Source: Sphingomonas caeni
Lineage (GTDB): Bacteria > Pseudomonadota > Alphaproteobacteria > Sphingomonadales > Sphingomonadaceae
Length of the DNA: 64,000 nt
Assembly: GCF_026013415.1 (NCBI RefSeq)
Contig: NZ_JAPDOK010000003.1
Span: forward strand, 520,852-584,851
Reading direction: 5' to 3'
The notes beneath the pieces are model-generated. The model was given only the letters and a program-made list of their open reading frames with translations. It was not told the DNA's origin and made no database searches. Within the stretch, counting starts at the first letter, position 1, and every line of letters starts with the position of its first letter. A program made the position numbers and the translations under genes. Positions 45,032 through 55,108 of the stretch are shown one piece after another.

Positions 45032-47347
45032 TCAGCTCCGCAACCGTTCGATCGCCTGCGCCAGCGCCACGTAGAGCTTGCCCATGTCCGACGAGAGCAA
45101 CGTCACGCCCAGCGGCGAGCCGTCGCGCAGCGCGAGGATCTGCCGCAGCATCGCCTCGAAATCGTGGATGTAGCGGTTGACGTTGTCGCGGAAACCCTCG
45201 TCCTCGTCATAAAGCCGCGCCACTTCGCGCGCCTCGCCCGTGTCGAGCAGCCGCACCGCGCGGCGGGTGAAGACGCCGCGGTCGCCCTTCAAATAGGCGT
45301 TCCAGGCGCTGTCGGCGACTTCGGACGAGAAACTCTTGGTGATGTCGATCGAGGCCGAGTTGAGCGCCTCGATCAGGAGCGAGACGCGGCGGGCGAAATT
45401 GTCGCTGTCGCCCTTCTCGCGTTCTTCGCGGCCCTGCTCGATCTGGTGCTCGACCTGCGCAGTAGTCTCGGCGAGCGCCAGCATCTGCTGCGTCAGCCGC
45501 TCTGAGGCCCGCGAGGCGGCGTTGACCGCGGCCTCGGTGGTCTCGGCCAGTTCGCCCAGCTGGCGGCGCACCGTCGCGTCCATCGCGCGGCGCATCGCCT
45601 CGCCGCTCGCCTCCTCCAGCGCGGAGGCGGCCTGGGGGACGATCTCGGCGAGCGTCCGGCGCGCGTGATCGGCGGCGGCGGCAGAGGTCTCGCGCACCGT
45701 CAGCAGCGCATCGACAAGCTGCGGCGCGGCCTCCTCGGCGAAGCGGCGCGTCGTGCCGATCGCATCGTCGACGATCGCCTCGAGCGCATCGGCCTTGGCG
45801 CGCCCGTCGGCGAGGGTCTCGAGCAGCGATGCCTGTGTCTTGGCGAGCGTGTCGCGCTGCTGGCTGACCACGTCGGCGATCGCCTCGATCGCGTCGTGCG
45901 TGCTCTCGGCGGCGGTGACGAGCGCCATCAGCTCGGGCTTGCTCTCGGCGACGACCTTGCGGCTCGCCCCGATCCGCGCATCGAGCCGGTCGAGCGCCGC
46001 GGGCAGGGTCTCGTCGATCTCGCGTGCCGAGGCGTCGAGCGCGGTCAGCAGATCCTCGGAGGTGCGGATCACGTTCTGCGCGGTCTCTTCGCCCGACTTC
46101 ATCGCCTCGCGCATCGCGTCGAACGATCCGCCGAGCGCGCTGACCTGCGCGGCGAGCGCCTGGGTGCGGTCCATCCCGGCGGCGTGGAACACCGCCAGCT
46201 CGCGGTCGGTGCGCGTCACGCCCTCTTCGAGCGTCTTGAACAGCGCGGTGCCGCGTTCCTGCTCCTCGCCCAGCCGCGCGCCGATGCGGCCCACGGCTTC
46301 CTCGATGGTTCCGATCCGCCCGCCCAGCGCCTCGGCACTGTCGGTCGCGGCGCGGTCGAGCGCGGCCTGGTTGGCGCTGAGCATCGCGAGCATCGCCTCG
46401 CCCTGCGCCGCGATCCCCTTGCGCGCCTCGTCCACCGCATTGGCGGCGCGATCGAGCACTGCATCGACCGCGGTCGACATCTCGCCGGTGACCGATTCGA
46501 GGCGCGCAGAGGCGGTCTCGCTGGTCGCCTCCATGCGCGCGATATGCGCCGCGAGCCGCTCGGCAGCCCCGCCCGCAATCGCATCCGCCTCGCGCCCGCG
46601 CTCCGCAAGCGCGGTCAGCTGGGTATCGAGCGCGGCGGCACGCTGGCCGGCGACCAGCCCCGCGGCATCGACGCGCGCGGCGATGCCCTGCATTTCCTCA
46701 TGCGCCTTGGGTAGCGAACTGAGCACGATCTCGACGCGCTTCTCGGCTTCGCTGGTGGCTTCGGTCAGCCGTGTGCTGCTGGCGGTGATGAGCTGGGTCT
46801 GCTGGCCCATATCGTGCGCGAGCGACTTGAGCCGTTCGGCGGCGGCATCGCCCATCGCCATCAGCGCCTGGGTCTGGTGCGCCAGCTCGGCGCGGTTCAT
46901 CTCGATCCGGGCGGAGAGGGTGGCGACCGCGGCCTCGAGGCTCGCCGCCTCGGCGCGCATCGCCCGCGCGGTGCTGCCGAAGCGCCGGGCCTCGGCGGCG
47001 CTGGTGCGCAGGAGCAGGAGATAGACGATCCCGATCAGCGTCGGGACGGTGGCGATCGTCGCGACCAGCGGCAGCAGCGCGGCGGGATCCTGCGGCGTCA
47101 TCCAGGTGCCGCGCGACAGCCAAAGCGCGCCCGCGACCCAGCCCAGCGAGAGCAGGATCGCGATCGCCGGCCCGGCCCAGCCGAAGCGGCGCGCGCGCGG
47201 CGCATCCTCTTCCTCGGCCTCGAACGCCGGCGGGTGCTCGGCGACCGGAGCGGGCCCGGTGTCGTTCGAAAGCAACAATTCCTCGCCGCCGCTTGCCGCC
47301 GGCGCGAGGATGGATTCAGCTCGTGTTTCCCCTGTCATGTGGCGCAT
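45032..47347 (-). CDS. Large coiled-coil inner-membrane protein
   Basis: 771 residues. A soluble N terminus (1-55) is followed by two membrane helices (GPAIAILLSLGWVAGALWL and ATIATVPTLIGIVYLLLL, about 58-115), then a very long, Ala/Glu-rich helical coiled coil (about 120-640) and a conserved-looking C-terminal domain (DNFARRVSLLIEALNSASIDITKSF...YIHDFEAMLRQIL). The layout resembles scaffold or polar-organising proteins and chemoreceptor-like rods, without HAMP or methylation motifs. The ATG at 47347 has an AGGA box; one at 47338 is possible. It is divergent from the Hpt-like gene. Confidence 0.8.
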   Translation of the reverse strand: MRHMTGETRAESILAPAASGGEELLLSNDTGPAPVAEHPPAFEAEEEDAPRARRFGWAGPAIAILLSLGWVAGALWLSRGTWMTPQDPAALLPLVATIATVPTLIGIVYLLLLRTSAAEARRFGSTARAMRAEAASLEAAVATLSARIEMNRAELAHQTQALMAMGDAAAERLKSLAHDMGQQTQLITASSTRLTEATSEAEKRVEIVLSSLPKAHEEMQGIAARVDAAGLVAGQRAAALDTQLTALAERGREADAIAGGAAERLAAHIARMEATSETASARLESVTGEMSTAVDAVLDRAANAVDEARKGIAAQGEAMLAMLSANQAALDRAATDSAEALGGRIGTIEEAVGRIGARLGEEQERGTALFKTLEEGVTRTDRELAVFHAAGMDRTQALAAQVSALGGSFDAMREAMKSGEETAQNVIRTSEDLLTALDASAREIDETLPAALDRLDARIGASRKVVAESKPELMALVTAAESTHDAIEAIADVVSQQRDTLAKTQASLLETLADGRAKADALEAIVDDAIGTTRRFAEEAAPQLVDALLTVRETSAAAADHARRTLAEIVPQAASALEEASGEAMRRAMDATVRRQLGELAETTEAAVNAASRASERLTQQMLALAETTAQVEHQIEQGREEREKGDSDNFARRVSLLIEALNSASIDITKSFSSEVADSAWNAYLKGDRGVFTRRAVRLLDTGEAREVARLYDEDEGFRDNVNRYIHDFEAMLRQILALRDGSPLGVTLLSSDMGKLYVALAQAIERLRS

Positions 47348-47421
47348 TTACCACATTTCCTGCACGGTCCAACTAAGTAAGGAAACGAAACGTTAAGTGC
47401 CGCGGGGCTAGGCTCTGGCAC

Positions 47422-47715
47422 ATGGCGTATGATCCGGGTGCAATCGATGCGACGTTGGCGGCGGCGGTGGGCGATGAGCCCGCGCTGATCGCGGAGCTGC
47501 GCGAGGCGTTTCTCGACGGCGTGAAGCGTTGCCTCGAGGCGATGAAATCCGCCGATTCCCCCGATAGTTGGACCGCCGCGGCGCTCCGCCTCAAGGGGCT
47601 CGCCGCCAGCTTTGGCGCAATCCGCCTGATGGCGCTGGCCAGCGAGGCCGCTGCTGCGCAGGCGCATGACGGCGCGGTGCTGCGCCGCCTGCATCGGGCG
47701 ATCGAGCGGCTCTAG
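47422..47715 (+). CDS. Hpt-like domain protein lacking the phosphorylatable histidine
   Basis: 97 residues matching the four-helix Hpt domain: PALIAELREAFLDGVKRCLEA, then AALRLKGLAASFGAIRLMALASEAAAA, and a final helix. In active Hpt domains the segment reads A-H-x-L-K-G; here position 55 is Leu in place of His. It therefore cannot carry phosphate at that site and may act as a decoy or scaffold. It starts 75 bases from the divergent coiled-coil gene. Confidence 0.75.
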   Translation: MAYDPGAIDATLAAAVGDEPALIAELREAFLDGVKRCLEAMKSADSPDSWTAAALRLKGLAASFGAIRLMALASEAAAAQAHDGAVLRRLHRAIERL

Positions 47716-47716
47716 C

Positions 47717-48076
47717 CTACCAAAGGTGGCAGAAGGTCCGGAATGCGCGAACCCCGTTCACGCACGGCATCATCCATGTCTTGAGTTGCGGATCGTCCGG
47801 AATTTCCATCAGATACACCCCGCCAGCGCTACACCGCGCCACATAGCGGTCCATCGGGATCGGCGTCGGTCCGCCGCCATTCTGGTTCTTGATGAAGAAT
47901 GAGCCTTGGTCCCAATGCCCGTAATGCTTGTAGCGCGTCACCCCGCACGCATGGCCGGTCAGCTTGAGGAATGCGCCGTCGATCCGCTCCCTGGCCGGAT
48001 CCGGGCGCGCCGTATGCATGCAGCTCGCCAGCAGGGCCGGCAGGGCGATCGCCGCGACGGCCCGCCGCCCGATCAT
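47717..48076 (-). CDS. Small lipoprotein, unknown function
   Basis: 119 residues with lipobox ALLASC (Cys19). Mature part: GAFLKLTGHACGVTRYKHYGHWDQGSFFIKNQNGGG, YVARCSAGGVYLMEIPDD, PCVNGVRAFRTFC. Several cysteines suggest disulfides in the periplasm. It is the last gene of a minus-strand operon, overlapping the VWA gene by four bases, and its end converges two bases from the Hpt-like gene. Confidence 0.72.
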   Translation of the reverse strand: MIGRRAVAAIALPALLASCMHTARPDPARERIDGAFLKLTGHACGVTRYKHYGHWDQGSFFIKNQNGGGPTPIPMDRYVARCSAGGVYLMEIPDDPQLKTWMMPCVNGVRAFRTFCHLW

Positions 48077-49251
48077 CTTTTCCGGCTCAGTTCGCGCATC
48101 GCCTCATCCAGCCCGGCGAGCGTCAGCGGATACATGCGGTCGGTCATCAGCTCGCGGATGATGCGCGTCGATTGCGAATATCCCCATTGCGCCTCGGGGA
48201 TGGGATTGAGCCAGATCGCCGCCGGATAGGTATTGGTCAGCCGCTGCATCCACACTGCTCCCGGCTCCTCGTTGAAATGCTCGACCGAACCGCCGGGATG
48301 GGTGATCTCGTACGCGCTCATTGAAGCATCGCCGACGATCACGACCTTGTAATCATGGCCGTATTTATGGAGCACATCCATGGTCGGTGTGCGCTCGGTG
48401 AAGCGGCGCAGATTGTCCTTCCACACGCCCTCGTAGAGGCAATTGTGGAAGTAGAAGAACTCCAGGTTTTTGAACTCGCTGGTCGCTGCCGAGAACAGCT
48501 CCTCGCAAAGCTTCACGAACGGATCCATCGATCCGCCGATATCGAGGAAGAGCAGCAGCTTGACCGCATTGTGCCGCTCGGGCCGCATCCGGATGTCGAG
48601 CCAGCCCTGCCGCGCGGTGCCCTCGATCGTCGCATCGATATCGAGTTCGTCGGCGGCGCCTTCGCGCGCGAAGCGGCGCAGGCGGCGCAGCGCGATCTTG
48701 ATATTGCGGGTGCCGAGTTCGCGGGTGTTGTCGAGATTCTTGTACTGGCGGCCTTCCCAGACCTTGAGCGCGCGGCCCTGCTTGCTCTCGCCGCCGATCC
48801 GCACGCCTTCGGGATTGTAGCCACCGTTACCAAATGGGGACGTGCCGCCGGTGCCGATCCACTTATTGCCGCCCTGGTGACGGCCCTCCTGCTCGGCGAG
48901 CCGCTCCTTCAGGGCCGCCATGATCTCGTCCCAGCTGCCGAGCGACTTGATCGCCGCCATCTCCTCGGGCGTCAGGAATTTCTCGGCAATGGCCTTGAGC
49001 CAGTCCTCGGGGATTTCGGCGGGCGCGATGCCGTAATTGGTCGCGATCCCCCTGAAGACCTTCGAAAAGACCTGATCGAACCGGTCGAGCAGCCCCTCGT
49101 CCTTCATGAAGGTGGCGCGGGCGAGGAAATAGAAATCCTCGGGCGTGCGCTCGATCACGTCGCGGTCGAGCGCTTCGAGCAGGATGAGGTGCTCCTTCAG
49201 GCTGGCGGGGATGCCCGCGGCGCGCAGCTCGTCGAGGAAGTTGAGGAACAT
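48073..49251 (-). CDS. VWA-containing CoxE-like protein
   Basis: 392 residues from the ATG at 49251. The N-terminal part is helical (FLNFLDELRAAGIPASLKEHLILLEAL), the middle is glycine-rich (IGTGGTSPFGNGGYNPEGVRIGG), and the C-terminal VWA domain has LLLFLDIGGSMDPFVKLCEELFSAA; the metal-site motif is DxGGS instead of DxSxS, as usual in this family. Such proteins work with MoxR AAA+ ATPases in assembling or inserting metals into enzymes. The MoxR partner is in the same operon (51651-52502) but three genes away. Confidence 0.88.
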   Translation of the reverse strand: MFLNFLDELRAAGIPASLKEHLILLEALDRDVIERTPEDFYFLARATFMKDEGLLDRFDQVFSKVFRGIATNYGIAPAEIPEDWLKAIAEKFLTPEEMAAIKSLGSWDEIMAALKERLAEQEGRHQGGNKWIGTGGTSPFGNGGYNPEGVRIGGESKQGRALKVWEGRQYKNLDNTRELGTRNIKIALRRLRRFAREGAADELDIDATIEGTARQGWLDIRMRPERHNAVKLLLFLDIGGSMDPFVKLCEELFSAATSEFKNLEFFYFHNCLYEGVWKDNLRRFTERTPTMDVLHKYGHDYKVVIVGDASMSAYEITHPGGSVEHFNEEPGAVWMQRLTNTYPAAIWLNPIPEAQWGYSQSTRIIRELMTDRMYPLTLAGLDEAMRELSRKR

Positions 49252-49255
49252 GGGA

Positions 49256-50644
49256 CTATTGTGGCGCCAGTGGGCCGCGTTCGTAAAGCTTCCAGTGCGT
49301 GCCGGAGAGGCCGGTGGGGTGGCCCTCGGCGACCACATGATAGGGATTGTCGCAGCGCACGGCCGGATCGGGGAATGGCGCGTCGCCGTCTCGGTCCACG
49401 AACCAGAAACGCGTGGCCGGGCAGGGCCCTTCGATCACGGTGAGGGGAAGGTGACGCGAGGCAGCCGCCATGCGCAGGATCGCAGTGGAACGGTCCCGCT
49501 CGACTGCAATCTCGCTCTCCTGTGCGGCGATCAGCGAATCGATTACGGGGGCAGGATCGGCACGGCGGTTCGCGATGATGCGGTTGTCGGTGATCAGCGC
49601 GGCGATCGTCACCAGCGCCAGCGCCGCCCCGACCGGCAGGCGCGAGGCGCGGCCCGGGGCGAGGCGTGGACCGCTGTGCATCGCCACCAGCATCATCGCG
49701 CCGAGCCCGCTCAACAGATGGTAGCGCGGCGCGCCGCTATTGGCGACCTGGAGCAAGGCGATGCCGAACGGGATGAGCAGCGCGAGCAGGAAGAAGACGC
49801 GGTCGCGCGCGGGGCCGTCCTGCGGCGAAGGCGTGTCGGGCGGGGCGCTCAGGAGGATCGCAGCGACCAGCGCCAGCGGCCCGCCGAATGCCGTGAGCAG
49901 CATTGCGCCCCAGCCATCGGCGAAGACCGTCAGGCTGAAGGGCTCGTAATTGCCGAGCCGCATGCCGGTGCCCGCCGCGCGCGCCGCGCCGAATATGATC
50001 GCGAGCACGGCGATGGCGGGGACGATGACCGGTAGCAGGATACGGGCGGCTGCCACGCTCGCTTCGCGTGGCGGACGGTTGCGATAGAGCGTCCAGCCTA
50101 CCCACAGCGCCAGCGCCGCCAGCCCGAAAGCCATGGTGAGCTGCGAGAACATGCCGAGCAGCACCGCGAGCCCGATCGGGATCGCCGGCGCGCGCTGCGA
50201 AGGGTCGTCGAGCCAGTTCGCCACCAGCAGCACCGTCACCAGCAGCATCAGTACCATCGGCGCATAGCCGCGCGCCTCGGCGCCGTAGGTGACGAGCAGC
50301 GGCGACACCGCGAACAGCAGGGCCGCCGCCAGCGCCGCCGCCTTGCCCTGCCGCGCCGCGATCATCGCCGCCACCGGGATGGCCAGGGTGCCGGTCAGGA
50401 TCGACAGCCCCCGCTGGAGCATCGGCGGCGCGTCGAGGCCGACCAGCTGCAGCCACAAGGTATTGAGATGATGGTTATTGTCGTGGTTGATCTCAAGAAA
50501 CACGCCCAGCGGCGTCCCCACGTCATGCGCCGTGGTCGCAGACCAGGCCTCGTCGAGCCACAGCGCGCCCTGCGCGGCCAGCAGGCGGAGCGCCAGGCCG
50601 AGCGCGGCGATCCCCGCGACGATCAGCCAGTCGCGCCGGCTCAT
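49256..50644 (-). CDS. Glycosyltransferase, GT-C type membrane protein
   Basis: 462 residues with about 10-11 membrane helices. The first loop carries WLDEAWSATTAHDVG, the acidic motif of GT39/GT83-type polyprenyl-phosphate-sugar transferases, followed by HDNNHHLNTLWL and a periplasmic C-terminal domain. Start at 50644 by the overlap with the preceding gene's stop. It ends four bases before the VWA gene. Its substrate and its link to the MoxR/VWA pair are not evident. Confidence 0.8.
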   Translation of the reverse strand: MSRRDWLIVAGIAALGLALRLLAAQGALWLDEAWSATTAHDVGTPLGVFLEINHDNNHHLNTLWLQLVGLDAPPMLQRGLSILTGTLAIPVAAMIAARQGKAAALAAALLFAVSPLLVTYGAEARGYAPMVLMLLVTVLLVANWLDDPSQRAPAIPIGLAVLLGMFSQLTMAFGLAALALWVGWTLYRNRPPREASVAAARILLPVIVPAIAVLAIIFGAARAAGTGMRLGNYEPFSLTVFADGWGAMLLTAFGGPLALVAAILLSAPPDTPSPQDGPARDRVFFLLALLIPFGIALLQVANSGAPRYHLLSGLGAMMLVAMHSGPRLAPGRASRLPVGAALALVTIAALITDNRIIANRRADPAPVIDSLIAAQESEIAVERDRSTAILRMAAASRHLPLTVIEGPCPATRFWFVDRDGDAPFPDPAVRCDNPYHVVAEGHPTGLSGTHWKLYERGPLAPQ

Positions 50645-51237
50645 CCATGCGCTCGCTTGCGGCCCAGCGCCCGGCGGACCAGCGGAATGCGGATCAGCGC
50701 GGCGGCGATGAACAGCCCGGCCATCACCGATCCCAGCCCCTGCGTCTCGGGCCGCCAGATCCGGCCCCAATAGCTATAGGTGAAGACGAACCACAGCCAC
50801 CACACGCCGGTGGCGTGGAGCCGCTTCCAGTTCCGGCCCAGCGCGCGCATCGCCGCGTCGTTCGAGGTCGCGGCCATCGCCCACATCAGCAGATAGCCGG
50901 TGCCCCCGACCAGCCAGACGATCAGCGGCCGCGTGGTGTCGGTCAGCGCGATCTGGGTCGCAAAACAGAAGCCATGGATGGTGTGCGCCGCCGCGAAGCC
51001 CAGCCCGACATAGCGGCGCTGGCGCAGCACCTCGCCCCAGACCCCGCCGAACATCTGGAACAGCGGCCGTGCCGTGAAGGCGGCGAGGAACCACAAGGCG
51101 GACCATCGCGCGGTCAGCCTGGTGGCAAGGCTGAGCTGCTCCTTCATGGTCCCCGGCATCAGCGCCGCGCCCGCACAGATCGCCAGCGCACCCACGGCGG
51201 CGACCGCGATCAGCCAGGTCTTGCGTTCCCCCCGCAT
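50641..51237 (-). CDS. Ferric-reductase-like transmembrane protein
   Basis: 198 residues with six membrane helices and paired histidines at heme-ligand positions (AAHTIHGFCFATQ in one helix and WKRLHATGVWWLWFVF in another), as in the ferric reductase/MsrQ-like family of diheme b-type proteins. Likely an inner-membrane electron-transfer protein with unknown partner; no MsrP-type gene is nearby. Four-base overlap with the glycosyltransferase. Confidence 0.8.
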   Translation of the reverse strand: MRGERKTWLIAVAAVGALAICAGAALMPGTMKEQLSLATRLTARWSALWFLAAFTARPLFQMFGGVWGEVLRQRRYVGLGFAAAHTIHGFCFATQIALTDTTRPLIVWLVGGTGYLLMWAMAATSNDAAMRALGRNWKRLHATGVWWLWFVFTYSYWGRIWRPETQGLGSVMAGLFIAAALIRIPLVRRALGRKRAHG

Positions 51238-51240
51238 CGT

Positions 51241-51650
51241 TCACCCGATCGGGGGAGGCTGGCGTTCGAACCGGGGCAGTTCGGGATCGAAGCAGGCCCA
51301 GGCCGGCGCCGCGCTCGTCCAGATCGTCGCCTGCGGCGCTAGCAGATCGGGATCGTCGAGCGCCCCCGACCGCACGATCAGCAGGTTCGGCCGCGCATCG
51401 GACTTGCTGAAGATCTGGGTGCCGCACTGCGGGCAGAAGCCGCGGTGCATCTGGTTGCCGCTATCCGCGACCGACGCATACCAGCGTACCTCGCCCTCGG
51501 CCGTCACGGCGTCGGCCGGAAACACGACATTGACCGTCGCATTCCCCGCCGCAAGATACTGGCACAGCCGGCACCAGCAGGCGCGGGCGAGCAGAGGCTC
51601 GGCGTCAATCGCGACGCGCACCGCGCCGCACAGGCATCCCGCGCCATGGC

Positions 51651-51654
<4 letters not shown>
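51241..51654 (-). CDS. GFA family (glutathione-dependent formaldehyde-activating-like) protein
   Basis: 137 residues with the zinc ligands of the GFA fold: GAGCLCGAVRV (about 5-15), ACWCRLCQYLAAG (about 25-37) and RGFCPQCGTQIF (about 71-82). Most members have unknown substrates despite the name. The ATG overlaps the MoxR stop by four bases. Confidence 0.9.
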
Positions 51655-52502
<848 letters not shown>

Positions 52503-52560
52503 CGGTAGTCCTTTGAAACCCGATACGCTGCCTAGAGAGGGAAATTGGCCTTGTCAGCCC

Positions 52561-53226
52561 TCAGTGATGCGCGCGTGCCGAAGCCCGCGCCTCGAGCAGG
52601 TCGAGCAGCCCGCGATGCTGGGCGAACATCTGCTGCGCGCCGAACAGCATCGCGCGCTCGACGCTCATCTCGCGCACCAGCGCATCGACCACCGTCACCG
52701 TTTCCTCCTGAAGGGGGAGAGTGCAAGCAGGCGGGGTGATCCCCAGCCGGTGCGCGGCGGCATCGAGCACGTCGCGCACCGCTTCCCAGTCGAGCCCCAG
52801 CGCCAGCGCGGCGCCGGTGGCACATCCGGTGCGGTCCGACTGGGCGAGCATGTCGAGCGCATGGCACTGCGCATGCACCGCGGCTTCCGATTCGGCCTGG
52901 CCGGGGGTGCTCGGCAGTGGCCCCGCCGCGGCGACGATGCGGACGAGATAGGCGCGCTCGGTGGCGAAAGCCTCGGCCGCCGCCTCGAGCCAGCCGCGCT
53001 CGACCGGCAGCCTGGCATGATCGAGCGCATAGTCGATCACGCCGGGATGGCGGCCATGGAGGATGCAGAGATAATGCGCGGCATCGGCGAGGTCGCGCGC
53101 GGGCTCGTGCCCCGCGATCAGCCGATTGAGCCAGGGATGCGTGGCGCTCCCGTCCGACGCGGTGAGGGCGCCCATGGCGCTCGAAGCACCGCCCAGTCGC
53201 GCAATCTGTACGGAATCAAACGGCAT
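52561..53226 (-). CDS. Helical protein of unknown function
   Basis: 221 residues, no signal peptide. Nearly all helical, with segments HPWLNRLIAGHEPARDLADAAHYLCILHGRHPGVIDYA and GWLEAAAEAFATERAYLVRIVAA, GCATGAALALGLDWEAVRDVLDAAAHRLG, and QQMFAQHRGLLDLLEARA. The start is set at 53226; a longer frame would run across the divergent promoter. I do not recognise the family, although the pattern looks like a conserved sphingomonad protein. On the same strand as, and 58 bases before, the MoxR operon. Confidence 0.7.
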   Translation of the reverse strand: MPFDSVQIARLGGASSAMGALTASDGSATHPWLNRLIAGHEPARDLADAAHYLCILHGRHPGVIDYALDHARLPVERGWLEAAAEAFATERAYLVRIVAAAGPLPSTPGQAESEAAVHAQCHALDMLAQSDRTGCATGAALALGLDWEAVRDVLDAAAHRLGITPPACTLPLQEETVTVVDALVREMSVERAMLFGAQQMFAQHRGLLDLLEARASARAHH

Positions 53227-53350
53227 ACGCCCCCAATACCCAAGAGTTTGCGCCCGGCATCGAGCGCTCTGCCTCTCAATGGACTCAGGGGATATACTGA
53301 AGCACGTAAAGACGTGGTTGATATGGGATTCACCGCGGAGAAACCATGTT

Positions 53351-54355
53351 GTGGCGGGCGCGACCTTGAACGTCATCCTTGATCACGACCGGCTGATCGC
53401 GGTCAACGCCGCGAGGAATGCGCTGGCCGGCTGGGGCGACCGGCTGACCTTCGGCCTCGGCCTGCCGGTGCTGCTGTTGGGGGCCCATGCCTGGCTCACG
53501 AGCCTACCCGAACGGCCCGCGCTCTACCTTTCGGCCGCGGCCGGGTTCGTCGCGGCGTTCGGCCTGGCCCGGCTCGGCGCGGGGCGGCTGACCTATCACC
53601 AGACGGAAGGCGCGCTCGCCGCACCGGCACTGAGCAGGCGCGCCGCCGCGCAGTATCTGTTGCTGCTGATCGGCCCGGCGCTGGCGATGCTTGCCATGAT
53701 CTTCCTGCTGGCCGGACTGCGCTACCCGGCTTGTTGGCTGGCCACGATGCCCGCCGGAATCGCGGCCGGCTTCGCCTGGCACCGGTTTTCGCGCCCCTCG
53801 CGCCGCTTTGCCCCGGCGGAAGCGCTGGCCCGCCGGCGCGCGCTGCTGTTCGACCGACCGGTTCCCACGGCCATCGCCGGGATCGCCGCGGCCGCCATGC
53901 TCCTCGCGCTCGGCTCATTGCTGCGCGAGGCGGGGATGACGGCGCTGGCGCTCGCGACAAGTCTCGCTGCAAGCGCCGTGCTGGGCGGCGCCGACGCCGC
54001 GAAGGTCCGTTTCATGGCACAGGCCGGCTATCGGGCGACGCGGACCGTCGCGCTGCACGCATCGTCGCTGTCGGCCTTCACGCTCGCATTCTGCCTGCCG
54101 CTGCTGCTTGCCCGTCAGTTCGTCCCGGCGGCAACCGCCGCGGGCCTGGCCGCGCTGGTGCTTGCCGTGCTGGCCGTCCGCGTCCTCGCCTATCGCATCC
54201 ATGCCAGGCGCACCGCGGACTGGATCGCCACGCTCCTGCTGGCCGCCGTCGCGCTGGCCGCGATCCTCGTGCCTTTCGCCGCTCCGCTCGTGTTGCTGCT
54301 GATCCTTGGCTGGCTGTTCAGGCGCGCGGGCCGCGTCACCTGGCTCATCGCATGA
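53351..54355 (+). CDS. Polytopic membrane protein, likely ABC transporter permease
   Basis: 334 residues with about eight to nine membrane helices and an Ala/Leu-rich composition. It overlaps the ABC ATPase gene by four bases, so it is most likely the permease of that transporter; no signature places it in a named permease family. The start is uncertain: a GTG at 53351 preceded by GGAGA is used here, with an ATG at 53279 (adding 24 residues) and a TTG at 53366 as alternatives. A GATATACT at 53292 may be the -10 element, which would exclude the earliest start. Confidence 0.65.
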   Translation: MAGATLNVILDHDRLIAVNAARNALAGWGDRLTFGLGLPVLLLGAHAWLTSLPERPALYLSAAAGFVAAFGLARLGAGRLTYHQTEGALAAPALSRRAAAQYLLLLIGPALAMLAMIFLLAGLRYPACWLATMPAGIAAGFAWHRFSRPSRRFAPAEALARRRALLFDRPVPTAIAGIAAAAMLLALGSLLREAGMTALALATSLAASAVLGGADAAKVRFMAQAGYRATRTVALHASSLSAFTLAFCLPLLLARQFVPAATAAGLAALVLAVLAVRVLAYRIHARRTADWIATLLLAAVALAAILVPFAAPLVLLLILGWLFRRAGRVTWLIA

Positions 54356-55083
54356 CCGCCGCGCTCATCCTTGACGGCGTCCAGGTCCGGCGCGGCACCG
54401 CCACCGTGGTCCGGGGGTTGTCGCTCGAAGCCGAGCGCGGCGCCTGGTTCGGCATCGTCGGCGCCAATGGCTCGGGCAAGACCACCTTGCTGCGCGCGAT
54501 TGCCGGGCGCCTTCCGATCGACGCGGGCAGTTGCCGTATCGACGGGGTCGAGCTGGCGCGCGATCGCGGCGGGCGCGCGGCGCGGATCGGCTTCGCGCCG
54601 CCGATCGAAAGTCTGCCGGCCGGCTTGCGCTTTCGCGATCTGCTCGCGCTCGCCGCGCACGACATGGCCCGCGCGCGTGCCGGCATCGGTTCGCTGTGGG
54701 AGCCGCTCGGGATCGGTGCGCTGACCGATCGCTGGATCGGCGACTGCTCTTCGGGCATGCGCCAGCGCGCTTCGATCGCGCTCGCCTTCGCCACCGGATG
54801 CCCGATCGTGATTCTCGACGAGCCGTTCAACTGGCTCGATCCGGTCGCCGCGTTCGACACCAGAACGGCGCTCGGCGGCAAGGTCGCCCAGGGGCTGACG
54901 CTCGTCACTGCGCTCCACGATCTCACCACGCTGTGCGGCGCCTGCGATGCCGGGGCGGTAATGACCGACGGACACGTGGCGATGACGCTCGCGCGCGACG
55001 ACCTGCGCGCCGGAGCGAAGGACCCCGCCGCATTCGAGGAGCGAATGATCGCAGCGCTGCGGTCACACCCCTCTTCACAATAA
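54352..55083 (+). CDS. ABC transporter ATP-binding protein
   Basis: 243 residues. Walker A GANGSGKTT (about 37-45), signature CSSGMRQRASIAL (degenerate LSGGQ), Walker B IVILDEPFNWLDP, and H-loop TALHD. It resembles the small CcmA/YhaQ-like ATPases of exporters. Its partner is the membrane protein encoded just upstream. Its stop codon lies inside the palindrome that probably serves as operator of the following TetR gene. Confidence 0.88.
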   Translation: MTAALILDGVQVRRGTATVVRGLSLEAERGAWFGIVGANGSGKTTLLRAIAGRLPIDAGSCRIDGVELARDRGGRAARIGFAPPIESLPAGLRFRDLLALAAHDMARARAGIGSLWEPLGIGALTDRWIGDCSSGMRQRASIALAFATGCPIVILDEPFNWLDPVAAFDTRTALGGKVAQGLTLVTALHDLTTLCGACDAGAVMTDGHVAMTLARDDLRAGAKDPAAFEERMIAALRSHPSSQ

Positions 55084-55099
55084 CTGACCAGTCAGTTAT
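55080..55099. promoter_or_regulatory. TetR-type palindromic operator
   Basis: ATAACTGAC-CA-GTCAGTTAT is a dyad with perfect 9-bp arms and a two-base centre, ten bases before the TetR start and overlapping the stop codon of the ABC ATPase gene. TGACNNGTCA-like sites are common for this regulator group, so autoregulation of the TetR-HlyD-ABC operon is likely. Confidence 0.75.
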
Positions 55100-55108
55100 A
55101 AACGACTC

